Shown here: in pieces, positions 30,792 to 37,363 of the stretch
Numbering within the stretch: position 1 is the stretch's first letter
Layout of the letters: each line of letters begins with the position of its first letter
Virus record (IMG/VR): IMGVR_UViG_3300036791_001012
Span: 1-43,566 of that record
Strand: one strand, 5' to 3'
Source: a virus
DNA length: 43,566 nucleotides
Translations under genes and position numbers: made by a program
Notes under the pieces: generated by a model
What the model saw: the letters and a program-made list of their open reading frames with translations, nothing else
What the model was told of the DNA's origin: nothing
The model's database searches: none

Positions 30792-30843
30792 GATCACGGG
30801 ACGACTGTGGGCATCGCTGTGAGGCTATTGTCGCCCCGTGATC
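30792..30843. promoter_or_regulatory. 14-bp imperfect inverted repeat (13 of 14 pairs)
   Basis: GATCACGGGACGAC at 30792-30805 and GTCGCCCCGTGATC at 30830-30843 pair in 13 of 14 positions with a 24-base loop. No T-run follows. An operator, origin hairpin or transcript structure is possible. Confidence 0.45.
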
Positions 30844-31006
30844 GCGGCTCTTGCAGCGGCCACGGCTCGGGCTCGGCAGGGGCTCACAAAGACTGAGGAC
30901 CACGAATCGGGACCGCGACGCGCGACAGTGGGCGATTACCTGAAAACCGTGTCAAGACAATTCTCAAGTCATTGATCGCATTGGGCTCTAATGCGCGGGA
31001 TTATGG

Positions 31007-31051
31007 AACATTGTTACTATATAACAGCCGATTGCCCGCAACATTGTTGCG
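31007..31051. promoter_or_regulatory. Paired AACATTGTT operator-like palindromes, 33 bp apart
   Basis: The palindromic core AACATTGTT is centred at 31011 and again at 31044, where it extends to a 15-bp perfect palindrome (CGCAACATTGTTGCG at 31037-31051). The 33-bp centre distance is about three helical turns, so bound dimers would face the same side of the DNA. A TATATAAC sequence lies between them. These look like operators for one of the HTH proteins encoded here. Confidence 0.5.
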
Positions 31052-31153
31052 CGGCGGGTGCGGACTTGTGCGGATCATTCCGGTTTTTTACGCTATGAAG
31101 GTGCTTCATCCATGGCTATACTCTGATCATCAAGAACGGAGGTGCTGCAACGG

Positions 31154-31240
31154 ATGACACACTGCCAGGCCCCGCGGGGAGCGCCGCAAGAGCGGACAAA
31201 GCGCGGGGTCGAGGACACGGCCGCAAGGCCGCGCTGCTGA
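31154..31240 (+). CDS. Possible 28-residue leader ORF
   Basis: MTHCQAPRGAPQERTKRGVE and eight more residues follow a GGAGG eleven bases upstream of the ATG. It lies in the leader of the rightward operon and covers a GCAA-loop hairpin. It may be a leader peptide or chance; the distance from the ribosome site is long. Confidence 0.25.
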   Translation: MTHCQAPRGAPQERTKRGVEDTAARPRC

Positions 31241-31253
31241 CTTGATTGTCAGC
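31218..31253 (+). promoter_or_regulatory. Intercistronic hairpins, cassette 1
   Basis: CGGCC-GCAA-GGCCG at 31218-31231 and GCTGAC-TTGATT-GTCAGC at 31236-31253 precede GAGGACACC, the GAAAGGA ribosome site and the 31284 gene. The GAGGACAC sequence also appears just before the first hairpin. Confidence 0.55.
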
Positions 31254-31283
31254 GCCGAGGACACCCACCCGAAAGGAAGCACC

Positions 31284-31433
31284 ATGAACAGGAAATACCT
31301 GGTCCAGAAGATGACCTTCGACGCCACGCGCCCCTACGCGGTCGTGGCAACATTCCGCACCTTCAATCGAGTCGTTGCTCGCTACTCAACCGAGGAACAA
31401 GCAAAGCGCCGCGCCCGCGATCTTAACCGCTGA
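31284..31433 (+). CDS. Small basic early protein
   Basis: 49 residues, MNRKYLVQKMTFDATRPYAVV...EEQAKRRARDLNR. GAAAGGAAGCACC precedes the ATG. It ends with a basic helix. No family recognised. First credible gene of the rightward operon. Confidence 0.6.
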   Translation: MNRKYLVQKMTFDATRPYAVVATFRTFNRVVARYSTEEQAKRRARDLNR

Positions 31434-31446
31434 CGATCTTCAATCG

Positions 31447-31490
31447 GGTGTCCTCTGCGCTGACAATCGTTTGTCAGCACAGAGGACACC
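31447..31490 (+). promoter_or_regulatory. Strong intercistronic hairpin, cassette 2
   Basis: GGTGTCCTCTGCGCTGACA and TGTCAGCACAGAGGACACC pair at 18 of 19 positions with a six-base loop; GAAAGGAA follows within three bases. No U-tract follows, so it looks like a processing, stabilising or translational element rather than a terminator. Confidence 0.7.
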
Positions 31491-31506
31491 GTGAAAGGAA
31501 ATGCCA

Positions 31507-31788
31507 ATGTCACGCAAACTGCAAATCAAAAACGCTGCAATCGTCTACCAGGGTGGCATCGCCAACGTGTTCAACATGGGCGAGGCCGATGTTCTGCGCA
31601 TACAGCGATTGTTGCAAGCCGATTTTCACACCTGCGAAAGCTACATCCGCGGCCTGATCGCCGCCGGAACATCGGTGCGCGTCTACAGCTGCAACAAAGC
31701 CGGCGACATTGCCAATGCACAATGGACGCACGGCCTTGCCGATTGTCCGTTTCGCGAATCGACCAAGGCAATCGAAACCATCGACTGA
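31507..31788 (+). CDS. Conserved phage early protein (YQGGIANVF type)
   Basis: 93 residues, MSRKLQIKNAAIVYQGGIAN...FNMGEADVLRIQRLL...AGDIANAQWTHGLADCPFRE. Similar small proteins with YQAGIANVF-like cores are frequent in phages but have no known role. I chose ATG 31507 over 31501 because its spacing from GAAAGGA equals that of its neighbours. Confidence 0.7.
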   Translation: MSRKLQIKNAAIVYQGGIANVFNMGEADVLRIQRLLQADFHTCESYIRGLIAAGTSVRVYSCNKAGDIANAQWTHGLADCPFRESTKAIETID

Positions 31789-31802
31789 ACATCAATCAAA
31801 CA

Positions 31803-31832
31803 GGTGTCCTCTGTGCTGGCAATCCTGCCGGC
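31803..31832 (+). promoter_or_regulatory. Intercistronic hairpin, cassette 3
   Basis: The left arm GGTGTCCTCTGTGCTG is nearly identical to cassette 2 (15 of 16 bases), but here the stem is the local GCTGGCA-ATCC-TGCCGGC (31815-31832, one G-U pair). GAAAGGGAAAA follows. The shared arm shows the cassettes are related copies. Confidence 0.6.
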
Positions 31833-31854
31833 TTCCTTCGAAAGGGAAAACCAG

Positions 31855-31992
31855 ATGCGATACGTAGCGCACCTTGTCGCCTTGCTCCACATCGGCGCGG
31901 CCATCGAATTGGCCGATGGTTTCGTGATCGTGTGCGACACCGCCGAATGGGTCAAGCACCTCGCTATTCACCTGCTCGAATGGTGGAGGTAG
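31855..31992 (+). CDS. Small early protein
   Basis: 45 residues, MRYVAHLVALLHIGAAIELA then DGFVIVCDTAEWVKHLAIHLLEWWR. Partly hydrophobic, possibly peripheral to membrane. Preceded by GAAAGGGAAAACCAG. Confidence 0.55.
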   Translation: MRYVAHLVALLHIGAAIELADGFVIVCDTAEWVKHLAIHLLEWWR

Positions 31993-31996
31993 CCAC

Positions 31997-32068
31997 ATGG
32001 CAACCCTGTTCATCGCATTGTTGTTGTTTGCCTGGGCGTACATCGCCGCCGTTGGCATACGCTCCTAG
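31997..32068 (+). CDS. 23-residue hydrophobic microprotein
   Basis: MATLFIALLLFAWAYIAAVG then IRS. One membrane helix with a basic end. GGAGG lies seven bases before the ATG, overlapping the end of the previous gene. Too short for most gene finders; the ribosome site argues for translation. Confidence 0.5.
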   Translation: MATLFIALLLFAWAYIAAVGIRS

Positions 32069-32083
32069 GGTCTATCGGTCGGG

Positions 32084-32125
32084 GGCACGCCGCTTGCGTG
32101 CCTCTCCCGATGCACCCGAGTGCAT
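32084..32125 (+). promoter_or_regulatory. Intercistronic hairpins, cassette 4
   Basis: GGCACGC-CGCTT-GCGTGCC (32084-32102) and ATGCAC-CCGA-GTGCAT (32110-32125) stand between the 23-residue gene and the GAAAGGGAAACC ribosome site of the next gene. Confidence 0.55.
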
Positions 32126-32148
32126 CCTATCCTCGAAAGGGAAACCAA

Positions 32149-32361
32149 ATGTCGAAGCATCATGACGTGTTCAAGTCGCATGTCCTCAAGATCGCCCGCG
32201 CCGTCGAAAAGATGCCGGACGCGATCAATAACGCCTTGGGCGGCATATCGAAGGATGAGGCCCGCAAGATGATCGCCGACTACAAGCGAGCCTGCCGTCA
32301 TCCCAAGCGCTACCGTACCGGCGCCGTGCCGGACCGCAACGAAGATTGCGGGATTGATTGA
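32149..32361 (+). CDS. Small basic helical early protein
   Basis: 70 residues, MSKHHDVFKSHVLKIARAVE...ISKDEARKMIADYKRACRHPKRYRTG. Basic and helical; function unknown. GAAAGGGAAACCAA precedes the start. Its stop codon lies in the base of the next hairpin. Confidence 0.6.
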   Translation: MSKHHDVFKSHVLKIARAVEKMPDAINNALGGISKDEARKMIADYKRACRHPKRYRTGAVPDRNEDCGID

Positions 32362-32401
32362 TGGCCTGGGCGGGCGCCGCGGCGCCCGCACGGGGCATCA
32401 A
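32358..32401 (+). promoter_or_regulatory. Very stable intercistronic hairpin, cassette 5
   Basis: TTGATG/CATCAA outer arms (containing the upstream TGA stop) and a GC-only inner stem GCGGGCGCC/GGCGCCCGC form one long hairpin. GAAAGGAAGACAAG follows. No U-tract, so termination is not suggested. Confidence 0.65.
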
Positions 32402-32430
32402 ATCGATGCCTGAAGCGAAAGGAAGACAAG

Positions 32431-32697
32431 ATGCCGAGCATGTTCCAACAGAGGCATTTCGAGGCCATGGCTTCGATGATGCAACAAAACTTTCCCAAGC
32501 ACGGCGACAAGATACTGACGCATGAGGCCTACTGGCAACAGATTGTCGGTGCGCTTGTGGACGTGTTCAAGCAAAGCAACCCGCATTTCGACGAGTCGCG
32601 GTTTCGTGCCGCTTGCGTGCCGGGCGCCAATGTCCGTGCCCGCAACAATCAATCAGGTCCGGCCATGCCGTACGTAACTCCGCGGGTGACCCGATGA
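32431..32697 (+). CDS. Small early protein
   Basis: 88 residues, MPSMFQQRHFEAMASMMQQN...WQQIVGALVDVFKQSNPHFDESRFRAACVPG. Helical first part with a basic tail. Probably folded; unknown family. Preceded by GAAAGGAAGACAAG. The next gene overlaps its stop (ATGA). Confidence 0.6.
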   Translation: MPSMFQQRHFEAMASMMQQNFPKHGDKILTHEAYWQQIVGALVDVFKQSNPHFDESRFRAACVPGANVRARNNQSGPAMPYVTPRVTR

Positions 32698-32966
32698 CCT
32701 ACAACGGTTGGAAGAATTGGGAGACCTGGAATGTTGCACTGTGGTGCGACAACGAAGAATCGATCTACCACGAACGCATGCGGCAACAGCCACGCACCGC
32801 GCAAGAGGTGGAGGACTTCGTGCGTGAATGGTTTCCCGAGGGAACGCCGGATTGGAAGATCGAAGACGATCCATACGGCGCCCGCGAGGCCGTCGACTGG
32901 AGCGAAATCGCCGACCATTGGTCGGAGGACTACAAGCAGGACGAGGAGGACGAAACGGCCGCATAG
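32694..32966 (+). CDS. Conserved phage protein (NGWKNWETWNVALW type)
   Basis: 90 residues. The YNGWKNWETWNVALWCDNEE start matches a small protein (a DUF7249-like type, unsure) found in very many phages; the rest is acidic (SEDYKQDEEDETAA). ATGA-coupled to the previous gene, and its stop falls in the loop of the following hairpin. Function unknown. Confidence 0.7.
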   Translation: MTYNGWKNWETWNVALWCDNEESIYHERMRQQPRTAQEVEDFVREWFPEGTPDWKIEDDPYGAREAVDWSEIADHWSEDYKQDEEDETAA

Positions 32967-32991
32967 CGGCCGTCGCACCGTCAAGCGGTGC
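32955..32991 (+). promoter_or_regulatory. Intercistronic hairpins, cassette 6
   Basis: ACGGCCGC-ATA-GCGGCCGT (32955-32973) holds the previous gene's TAG stop in its loop; GCACCG-TCAAG-CGGTGC (32975-32991) follows, then GAAAGGATACCAG. Repeats the pattern before every gene here. Confidence 0.6.
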
Positions 32992-33019
32992 CTGAAGAGT
33001 CCAAACGAAAGGATACCAG

Positions 33020-33295
33020 ATGAGTAGCTATCGACCCATGGTCAAGGTGCAGGGCGATTGGGCCGGCAACGGTCTGCGCTTTGCCACCGAGAAGGAAGCG
33101 CTCGACAACGCGCATGCGTTGGCGATGCGCTGGTTTGCTGTCGAGGACTATCGCGCCGAGGCGTCGCCCGATCCAGTCAATTATACCTGGACGGACGGCA
33201 GGCTCGACTCGGTGCTCCCCGCCGGAGTCGTGGCGGTGCCGCTGGAAGACCCGGCGACGCTCCACAACGCGATCAAGGATGCCGTAGGCGAGTGA
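33020..33295 (+). CDS. Conserved phage early protein (FATEKEAL type)
   Basis: 91 residues. SSYRPMVKVQGDWAGNGLRF...ATEKEALDNAHALAMRWFAVEDYRAEASPDPVNYTW is a widely shared small phage fold with no known function. GAAAGGATACCAG precedes ATG. Confidence 0.7.
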   Translation: MSSYRPMVKVQGDWAGNGLRFATEKEALDNAHALAMRWFAVEDYRAEASPDPVNYTWTDGRLDSVLPAGVVAVPLEDPATLHNAIKDAVGE

Positions 33296-33306
33296 CCGCG
33301 GCCTGG

Positions 33307-33348
33307 GAGGGTGGGGCAACCCACCCTCACGGGGCACGATCCTGTGCC
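33307..33348 (+). promoter_or_regulatory. Intercistronic hairpins, cassette 7
   Basis: GAGGGTGGG-GCAA-CCCACCCTC (33307-33328) is a perfect 9-bp stem closed by a stable GNRA tetraloop; GGCAC/GTGCC (33333-33348) follows, then GAAAGGGAAATACG. Confidence 0.65.
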
Positions 33349-33365
33349 GACGAAAGGGAAATACG

Positions 33366-33602
33366 ATGCCCGAATACAACGACTATCCGATCGAGGAATG
33401 CGCGGCCACGGCCGCGCCCTATGTCGCCAGAGGCGCAACCTTCTTTCAGAAGTTCACCTGCGCCAGATGCGGCAGCCGGCAGACCTGCGACGAACCCAAC
33501 AAATTCTTCAAGACCGCCGCGTGCGAGGCTTGCGGTCACGTGACCGACATCGCCAGGCAAGGCTGCAACTACATGCTCGCCTTCGATATCGGCGGGGGCT
33601 GA
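33366..33602 (+). CDS. Zinc-ribbon-like early protein
   Basis: 78 residues. The CARCGSRQTCDEPNKFFKTA...ACEACGHVTDIARQGC pattern is a probable zinc ribbon (Cys 32, 35 and 53, 56). Likely nucleic-acid or protein binding. Preceded by the cassette ribosome site. Confidence 0.7.
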   Translation: MPEYNDYPIEECAATAAPYVARGATFFQKFTCARCGSRQTCDEPNKFFKTAACEACGHVTDIARQGCNYMLAFDIGGG

Positions 33603-33603
33603 C

Positions 33604-33690
33604 ATGATGACAATCATTTTTGCCGCGGCCTTTCTGTCGCTGTGGGCCTGGTTGCTGTGGCAGGACGAAAAGAACGACCGCCGACCGTAG
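33604..33690 (+). CDS. 28-residue membrane microprotein
   Basis: MMTIIFAAAFLSLWAWLLWQ then DEKNDRRP. A single hydrophobic helix with a charged tail, one base after the stop of the zinc-ribbon gene. The ORF starts with two ATGs and may be coupled to it. No own ribosome site is clear. Confidence 0.45.
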   Translation: MMTIIFAAAFLSLWAWLLWQDEKNDRRP

Positions 33691-33696
33691 CGCTCC

Positions 33697-33736
33697 GCGC
33701 CCGCCCCGGCGGGCGCTTTGCGGTGCGATCCGCACC
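33697..33736 (+). promoter_or_regulatory. Intercistronic hairpins, cassette 8
   Basis: GCGCCCGCC-CC-GGCGGGCGC (33697-33716) followed by TTTG and GGTGCG-ATC-CGCACC (33722-33736). The next gene begins 104 bases on, with GAAAGGAAACCGACAG. The first could act as a weak terminator, but U-run is short. Confidence 0.55.
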
Positions 33737-33840
33737 ACTTCACCGGGCTCGCGAGTTAGCTACGCCAGGATTTTCAGATCGTGGAAGGAACGGCGAGTTT
33801 GCTGCGTGAGTAATTTGAAAACACGAAAGGAAACCGACAG

Positions 33841-34146
33841 ATGCAAGAGCACTTTCTCAGCGACATGCTGGCCCAGCTGCTGGCCGATACCCTGATCGAG
33901 ACGGCACGCAAAGACGGCGTACCGCTCAAGGTCTTCATCAAGGCGGTGCGCAGGATCGAAGCCGGCTTCTCCGCTGACGCAGAGATGCAGGCCAGGATCG
34001 AGCGCGTCCTGGCCAAGCCCGACCCGCCGCGTTGGTGGGAGGAGCTGGCAACGGAACTCACCGAAAAGCTGCGGCGGCGACGGGAGCAGGAAGACGTCAA
34101 GCCCGCCGATCCGCTGGGGCCGGCGCCGACCACGTTCAAAGTCTGA
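33841..34146 (+). CDS. Early charged protein
   Basis: 101 residues, MQEHFLSDMLAQLLADTLIE...GFSADAEMQARIERVLAKPDPPRWWEELATELTEKL. Strongly helical, with a proline-rich end. No family recognised. Preceded by GAAAGGAAACCGACAG. Confidence 0.6.
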   Translation: MQEHFLSDMLAQLLADTLIETARKDGVPLKVFIKAVRRIEAGFSADAEMQARIERVLAKPDPPRWWEELATELTEKLRRRREQEDVKPADPLGPAPTTFKV

Positions 34147-34151
34147 GAACG

Positions 34152-34162
34152 CGCCAAAGGCG
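34152..34162 (+). promoter_or_regulatory. Small intercistronic hairpin, cassette 9
   Basis: CGCC-AAA-GGCG at 34152-34162 precedes GAAAGGAGCAACCA of the next gene. It is the shortest member of the series. Confidence 0.4.
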
Positions 34163-34177
34163 TGAAAGGAGCAACCA

Positions 34178-34561
34178 ATGCAACAAGACCACAAGCAACG
34201 CGGGCGCGACATCCAGGCCCAGCTCGCCGACTACACGGTGCCGCGCTCGACCTGGATCGGGCGCGGCACCAGTGCCACCGAGACGCTGTACCGCGCCGAG
34301 GAGCGGCGCTCGATCGCCATCAAGGACTGTGCCCGCGCCTGGGGCAAGGTGATGGACATCGATGTGGGCACCGGCGGCACGCCGTTCTGGAACATCGCCG
34401 TGCCGCAGGCCCTGCTCGATACCCTGGAGGCATTCGAGACCGCTGCCGCCGCAGTGGCCGCCGAGGCCTTCCTGGTGCAGCTGGGCTACAAGGTCGAGCG
34501 GCCGAGCGGCCCTGCCGGCGCCATCGAGGAGCCGGCGCGGAGCCGTGCGGCGGGGCCATGA
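34178..34561 (+). CDS. Early protein of unknown function
   Basis: 127 residues, MQQDHKQRGRDIQAQLADYT...LGYKVERPSGPAGAIEEPARSR. A compact start and Ala-rich middle. Couples into the HTH gene by ATGA. No known domain. Confidence 0.6.
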   Translation: MQQDHKQRGRDIQAQLADYTVPRSTWIGRGTSATETLYRAEERRSIAIKDCARAWGKVMDIDVGTGGTPFWNIAVPQALLDTLEAFETAAAAVAAEAFLVQLGYKVERPSGPAGAIEEPARSRAAGP

Positions 34562-34848
34562 GCCCCGCCGTCTTCCGCTCCCTCATGCGCGAGCTGGGTC
34601 TCACGCATGGCGGTACCATGGCGGCCGAGCTGCTCGGCGTGAGCAACCGGCAAATCTTCTACTACCTGGCCGGCACCCACGCGGTGCCGGCCACGGTGGC
34701 CAACATCCTGCACCTGCTGCTGATGCTGCGGGCCGTATCGCTGCCGCCGGAGGCGGTGGCGGTGGCGCTGGAGTTGCGGCCCGATTTCGAGGGGTTGGCG
34801 GACTTCTACGCCGCCAACCCACGCGATGCCCCGCTCGGCAGCGATTGA
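34558..34848 (+). CDS. Cro/CI-like helix-turn-helix protein
   Basis: 96 residues. GGTMAAELLGVSNRQIFYYLAGTHAVPATVANILHLLLML at about 19-58 fits the HTH of phage Cro/CI-type regulators. It closes the rightward early operon before a terminator, a usual place for a regulator acting on that operon. Its operators could be the AACATTGTT sites, but this is not established. Confidence 0.7.
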   Translation: MSPAVFRSLMRELGLTHGGTMAAELLGVSNRQIFYYLAGTHAVPATVANILHLLLMLRAVSLPPEAVAVALELRPDFEGLADFYAANPRDAPLGSD

Positions 34849-34854
34849 GGGGTG

Positions 34855-34888
34855 CCCCGGGGACTTAAACCCCGGGGTTAACTCTTTT
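34855..34888. terminator. Probable bidirectional terminator
   Basis: CCCCGGGG-ACTTAAA-CCCCGGGG is a perfect stem with a TTAACTCTTTT tract following on the plus strand. It separates the plus operon ending at 34848 from the minus operon ending at 34887. Confidence 0.65.
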
Positions 34889-35348
34889 ATCCCCCATCAC
34901 CACCGTTGATGATCTCGCGCAGGCGGGCGTCGACCTGGGCCACGAAGGCCGAGGTCTCCGCCGAGAAGGCGAAGTAGTTGCCGTGCTCGCGCTTCATGAT
35001 CTCCGCGCCCTGCTTGATCTGATCCTTGATCTGCAGAATGCGCTCAACCAGTTGATCCAATTCGTTGAGATGATAGGCGACCACGTCGTCGATCGCCTGC
35101 TCGATCTGCCTGCGCAAGGTGTGCGCCGCCCCGTCAGGGTCGCCAGTGGCCAGCTTGGGCGCCACCCCATCGACATCCGGCAGCAACGCGGCCGAGGGCT
35201 GCTGGTCGTAGCCCACATGCCGTTGGCCCGCCGTCGCATCGAGCTGGGCGGCCGGCGGCAGGCTGCGGAAACGGCCGCGATCGTCGCGCGAGCTACGCTG
35301 CCCGATGTCGTCGATTTCCTCTTGAATATCGCGTTCCTGGTCAGGCAT
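34887..35348 (-). CDS. Helical protein of the replication-side operon
   Basis: 153 residues. The first 50 are disordered (DIQEEIDDIGQRSSRDDRGR), then a coiled coil (HTLRRQIEQAIDDVVAYHLN, QLVERILQIKDQIKQGAEIM). Last gene of the operon. Unknown function; overlaps the HNH-like gene by eight bases. Confidence 0.65.
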   Translation of the reverse strand: MPDQERDIQEEIDDIGQRSSRDDRGRFRSLPPAAQLDATAGQRHVGYDQQPSAALLPDVDGVAPKLATGDPDGAAHTLRRQIEQAIDDVVAYHLNELDQLVERILQIKDQIKQGAEIMKREHGNYFAFSAETSAFVAQVDARLREIINGGDGG

Positions 35349-35607
35349 TTGGGGTTCCTTTCTGATGCTCTACTTGATGACAAGGGCGGCACAACCACTG
35401 CACCTGCAGTGGCTTGCTGTAGTCCTTATGATGCATTTCGGTTTTTCCTGCCCCGCACTGGCAGCGCTCGGGGACCAACAACCCCCGCCGCTTGTAGACC
35501 CCCGCGTAGCTACGGGTGATGTCCTTGCGTCGCGCCTCTGCGCTCAGTGGGTGGGTTTTCCGCCACTGTCGCATGTAAACCGCCTGATACCGCTGGGAGA
35601 GTTTCAC
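35341..35607 (-). CDS. Small HNH-like zinc protein
   Basis: 88 residues from GTG 35607 with GGAGG seven bases upstream. ERCQCGAGKTEMHHKDYSKP then LQVQWLCRPCHQVEH shows CxC...HH...WLCxxCH, the pattern of small HNH-type phage nucleases and related zinc fingers. The catalytic HH is present. A nuclease or DNA-binding role is likely; length is shorter than typical HNH packaging enzymes. Confidence 0.65.
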   Translation of the reverse strand: MKLSQRYQAVYMRQWRKTHPLSAEARRKDITRSYAGVYKRRGLLVPERCQCGAGKTEMHHKDYSKPLQVQWLCRPCHQVEHQKGTPNA

Positions 35608-35681
35608 GTGCCAACCTCCGCCTGAAGTCGCAAATCGGACGCTTCGGACAGGAACTCCGGTCTCGATTCGTTCTCCGAATC

Positions 35682-35969
35682 TTACACCTCACTTTCGAGC
35701 CCGAGCCGCTCGGCGATGGCGCCGGCGCCGCGGTGTCTACCTTCCACCCATGCGGCCAGGGCGTCGCCCAGCGTCGACTTCAGGGCAAAATGGTCGCTGT
35801 CGCGATGCCGCATCACCATCGGCTCGCCTAAATCCCTGCCAGGATCGGCGGCAAGCCGCCGCGCGGCCTCCAGGAATGGATTTGCGGTGGGGCCGGCTAT
35901 CACCCTACCCTGGAACTCGGCAAGCCACTGGCCGGCCGCGGCGGCGGGATAGACGATGACCTCGATCAT
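35682..35969 (-). CDS. Early hypothetical protein
   Basis: 95 residues from ATG 35969 (ATGA overlap). MIEVIVYPAAAAGQWLAEFQ...FLEAARRLAADPGRDLGEPMVMRHRDSDHFALKSTLGDA. Folded-looking; no family recognised. Confidence 0.6.
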   Translation of the reverse strand: MIEVIVYPAAAAGQWLAEFQGRVIAGPTANPFLEAARRLAADPGRDLGEPMVMRHRDSDHFALKSTLGDALAAWVEGRHRGAGAIAERLGLESEV

Positions 35970-36736
35970 GACCCCACCCCCGGCCGTGGTGGGGCATTCG
36001 GCAGCGCGTCCCATTGCTCCTGGGTCAGGCCGAATTTCGCACGCACGCTCTCCGGCGTCTCGTTGTGGGGCTTGCCACCGTTGCGGGCCTTCCAGCCGGA
36101 CATGTAGATGCCGCGGCTGGCCATCTCGTCCTCGATCTCGTGGATGGTCTGCTTGCCTTCCCCCCTGGCCGCCGCGTTCAAGTCCTCACGGACTCGACCG
36201 GTATCATAAGGGCGGGTTCGGCCCTCCTCGAACACGCCGATCGGCCGCCCGTAGATTTTCACCGCCTCGGCATAATTGGACAGAATAGTGCCCGGCGGAT
36301 GCTTGCCGTCCGGCCCCGGTGCCGGGTCAGCCGGCCGCGGCTGCGCCGAGGCGCGCATCTCCCGCTCGCGTTCCATCCGCTCGCGCAGCTGGACTTTCGA
36401 GCGGGCATTGTACTCGTCGATGTAGCGCCGCGGCCGCATCTGCTCCTCGCAGAAGCAGCGCACGTCGTAGGGCGTCGGCGTGGTGTTCTGCTTCGACGGC
36501 AGGCCGGTGAAGGGATCGCAGCAGTGCTCGACGATGTCGAGCGGATAGCGCAGGAAGATGCCGATGATGGCGGTGGCGAAGGCCTGTGAGTCAACTCCCG
36601 GCCTGGTGGGGAAGAATTTCAATAGCCTTCCCGTCAACGCCACCACGATCTCGCGCGCCGGCGGCGAGCCACTCCCGGGTTTCGCGCCACTCGCGTTGCT
36701 GCCTGTTCCACTCCGATTCTGGTCGCTGGTATCCAT
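35966..36736 (-). CDS. Replication-associated protein candidate
   Basis: 256 residues. The ordered core is about 30-90 (REIVVALTGRLLKFFPTRPG...IIGIFLRYPLDIVEHCCDPF...PTPYDVRCFCEEQMRPRR) followed by a long charged helix and a C-terminal domain. It follows the probable initiator gene and may be a helicase-loader-like factor, but no decisive motif was found. The first 146 bases overlap the upstream gene in another frame; AAGGACAGGCACAAA precedes the ATG. Confidence 0.6.
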   Translation of the reverse strand: MDTSDQNRSGTGSNASGAKPGSGSPPAREIVVALTGRLLKFFPTRPGVDSQAFATAIIGIFLRYPLDIVEHCCDPFTGLPSKQNTTPTPYDVRCFCEEQMRPRRYIDEYNARSKVQLRERMEREREMRASAQPRPADPAPGPDGKHPPGTILSNYAEAVKIYGRPIGVFEEGRTRPYDTGRVREDLNAAARGEGKQTIHEIEDEMASRGIYMSGWKARNGGKPHNETPESVRAKFGLTQEQWDALPNAPPRPGVGS

Positions 36737-37361
36737 TTTGTGCCTGTCCTTTGTTGTTGTTGATCCCGTTGGTCATCCAATTGCGAAAGCCGGCGTCGGG
36801 ATCGGCCACCAGCTTCGCCCTTTCCTTGCAGTGGTCCCGGTAGCGCGGGAACTCGAAATCGATCTCCGCGTCGGACTTGCCGCGCAGATGCAGGTCTTCG
36901 CGCGTCCACACACTCGGTTGCCAGTTGTCGGGGATCGGGACTGCCTGCATTCTTCCCATCGGGAGTCCGCTTTCTCGAGCAATTACATTCGGAAGCTGTG
37001 AATTGTCTGTCTCGCGCGCGAAGGCCTCTCCACGAGTCTGGGATTCTGTTTTTAGATTCTGAGTTTCAACAAGTAAGGGGGGTATGGGGGGATTTGTGAC
37101 CGGAGAGACGGTCACGCGACCGTTGAAATCGTTGGGGTTTTTTTCGTGACGCTCATGACGCGTCACGTGCGTCACGCGACCGTTGATTTCATTAGCCTTT
37201 TTTCGCGCTCTGTAGATTCGGTTACGGACTCTCGTTTGCTCTCGTTTGAGCGCGAGGCGCTCGGCGGCGGCTGCCTTCGCCTCGTGCTGCTCTTGTTCGA
37301 ACATGGCCAGAATCTGGGTCTCGGTGAGACCGGCAGCGCGCATGGCGGCGATTTCGATCAT
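36591..37361 (-). CDS. Replication protein with DnaT-like C-terminal segment
   Basis: 256 residues from ATG 37361. The first 60 are helical (GLTETQILAMFEQEQHEAKAA) with a basic, RIYRARKKANE segment; a disordered middle follows, and residues about 155-200 (PSVWTREDLHLRGKSDAEIDFEFPRYRDHCKERAKLVADPDAGFRNWMTNGINN) resemble the DNA-binding region of DnaT-like and other phage replication proteins. Likely role is replisome assembly at the phage origin; the evidence is moderate. Confidence 0.65.
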   Translation of the reverse strand: MIEIAAMRAAGLTETQILAMFEQEQHEAKAAAAERLALKREQTRVRNRIYRARKKANEINGRVTHVTRHERHEKNPNDFNGRVTVSPVTNPPIPPLLVETQNLKTESQTRGEAFARETDNSQLPNVIARESGLPMGRMQAVPIPDNWQPSVWTREDLHLRGKSDAEIDFEFPRYRDHCKERAKLVADPDAGFRNWMTNGINNNKGQAQNGYQRPESEWNRQQREWRETREWLAAGARDRGGVDGKAIEILPHQAGS

Positions 37362-37363
37362 GG

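Larger units (their letters stand above)
30326..31283. promoter_or_regulatory. Central control region between divergent operons
   Basis: About 960 bp without a convincing gene between leftward genes (from 30325) and rightward genes (from 31284). It holds a TTGACA box on the minus strand at 30397-30402 without a good -10, A/C-rich CCAACAACCAA iterons, a 14-bp inverted repeat, two AACATTGTT palindromes and a TATACT hexamer at 31117-31122 without a clear -35. Both early operons must start here, and this is the most likely site of an origin. Confidence 0.6.

Noticed and set aside
30456-30797. 113-codon minus-strand frame in the control region
   Set aside because: No ribosome site, erratic composition, and covers the iterons.
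30838-30975. GTG-started 45-codon plus-strand ORF in the control region
   Set aside because: No ribosome site and no recognisable features; its start lies in the inverted repeat arm.
33697-33736. Intrinsic terminator in the middle of the early operon
   Set aside because: The GC stem is followed by only three T bases and the series of similar hairpins before other genes makes a cassette role more likely.
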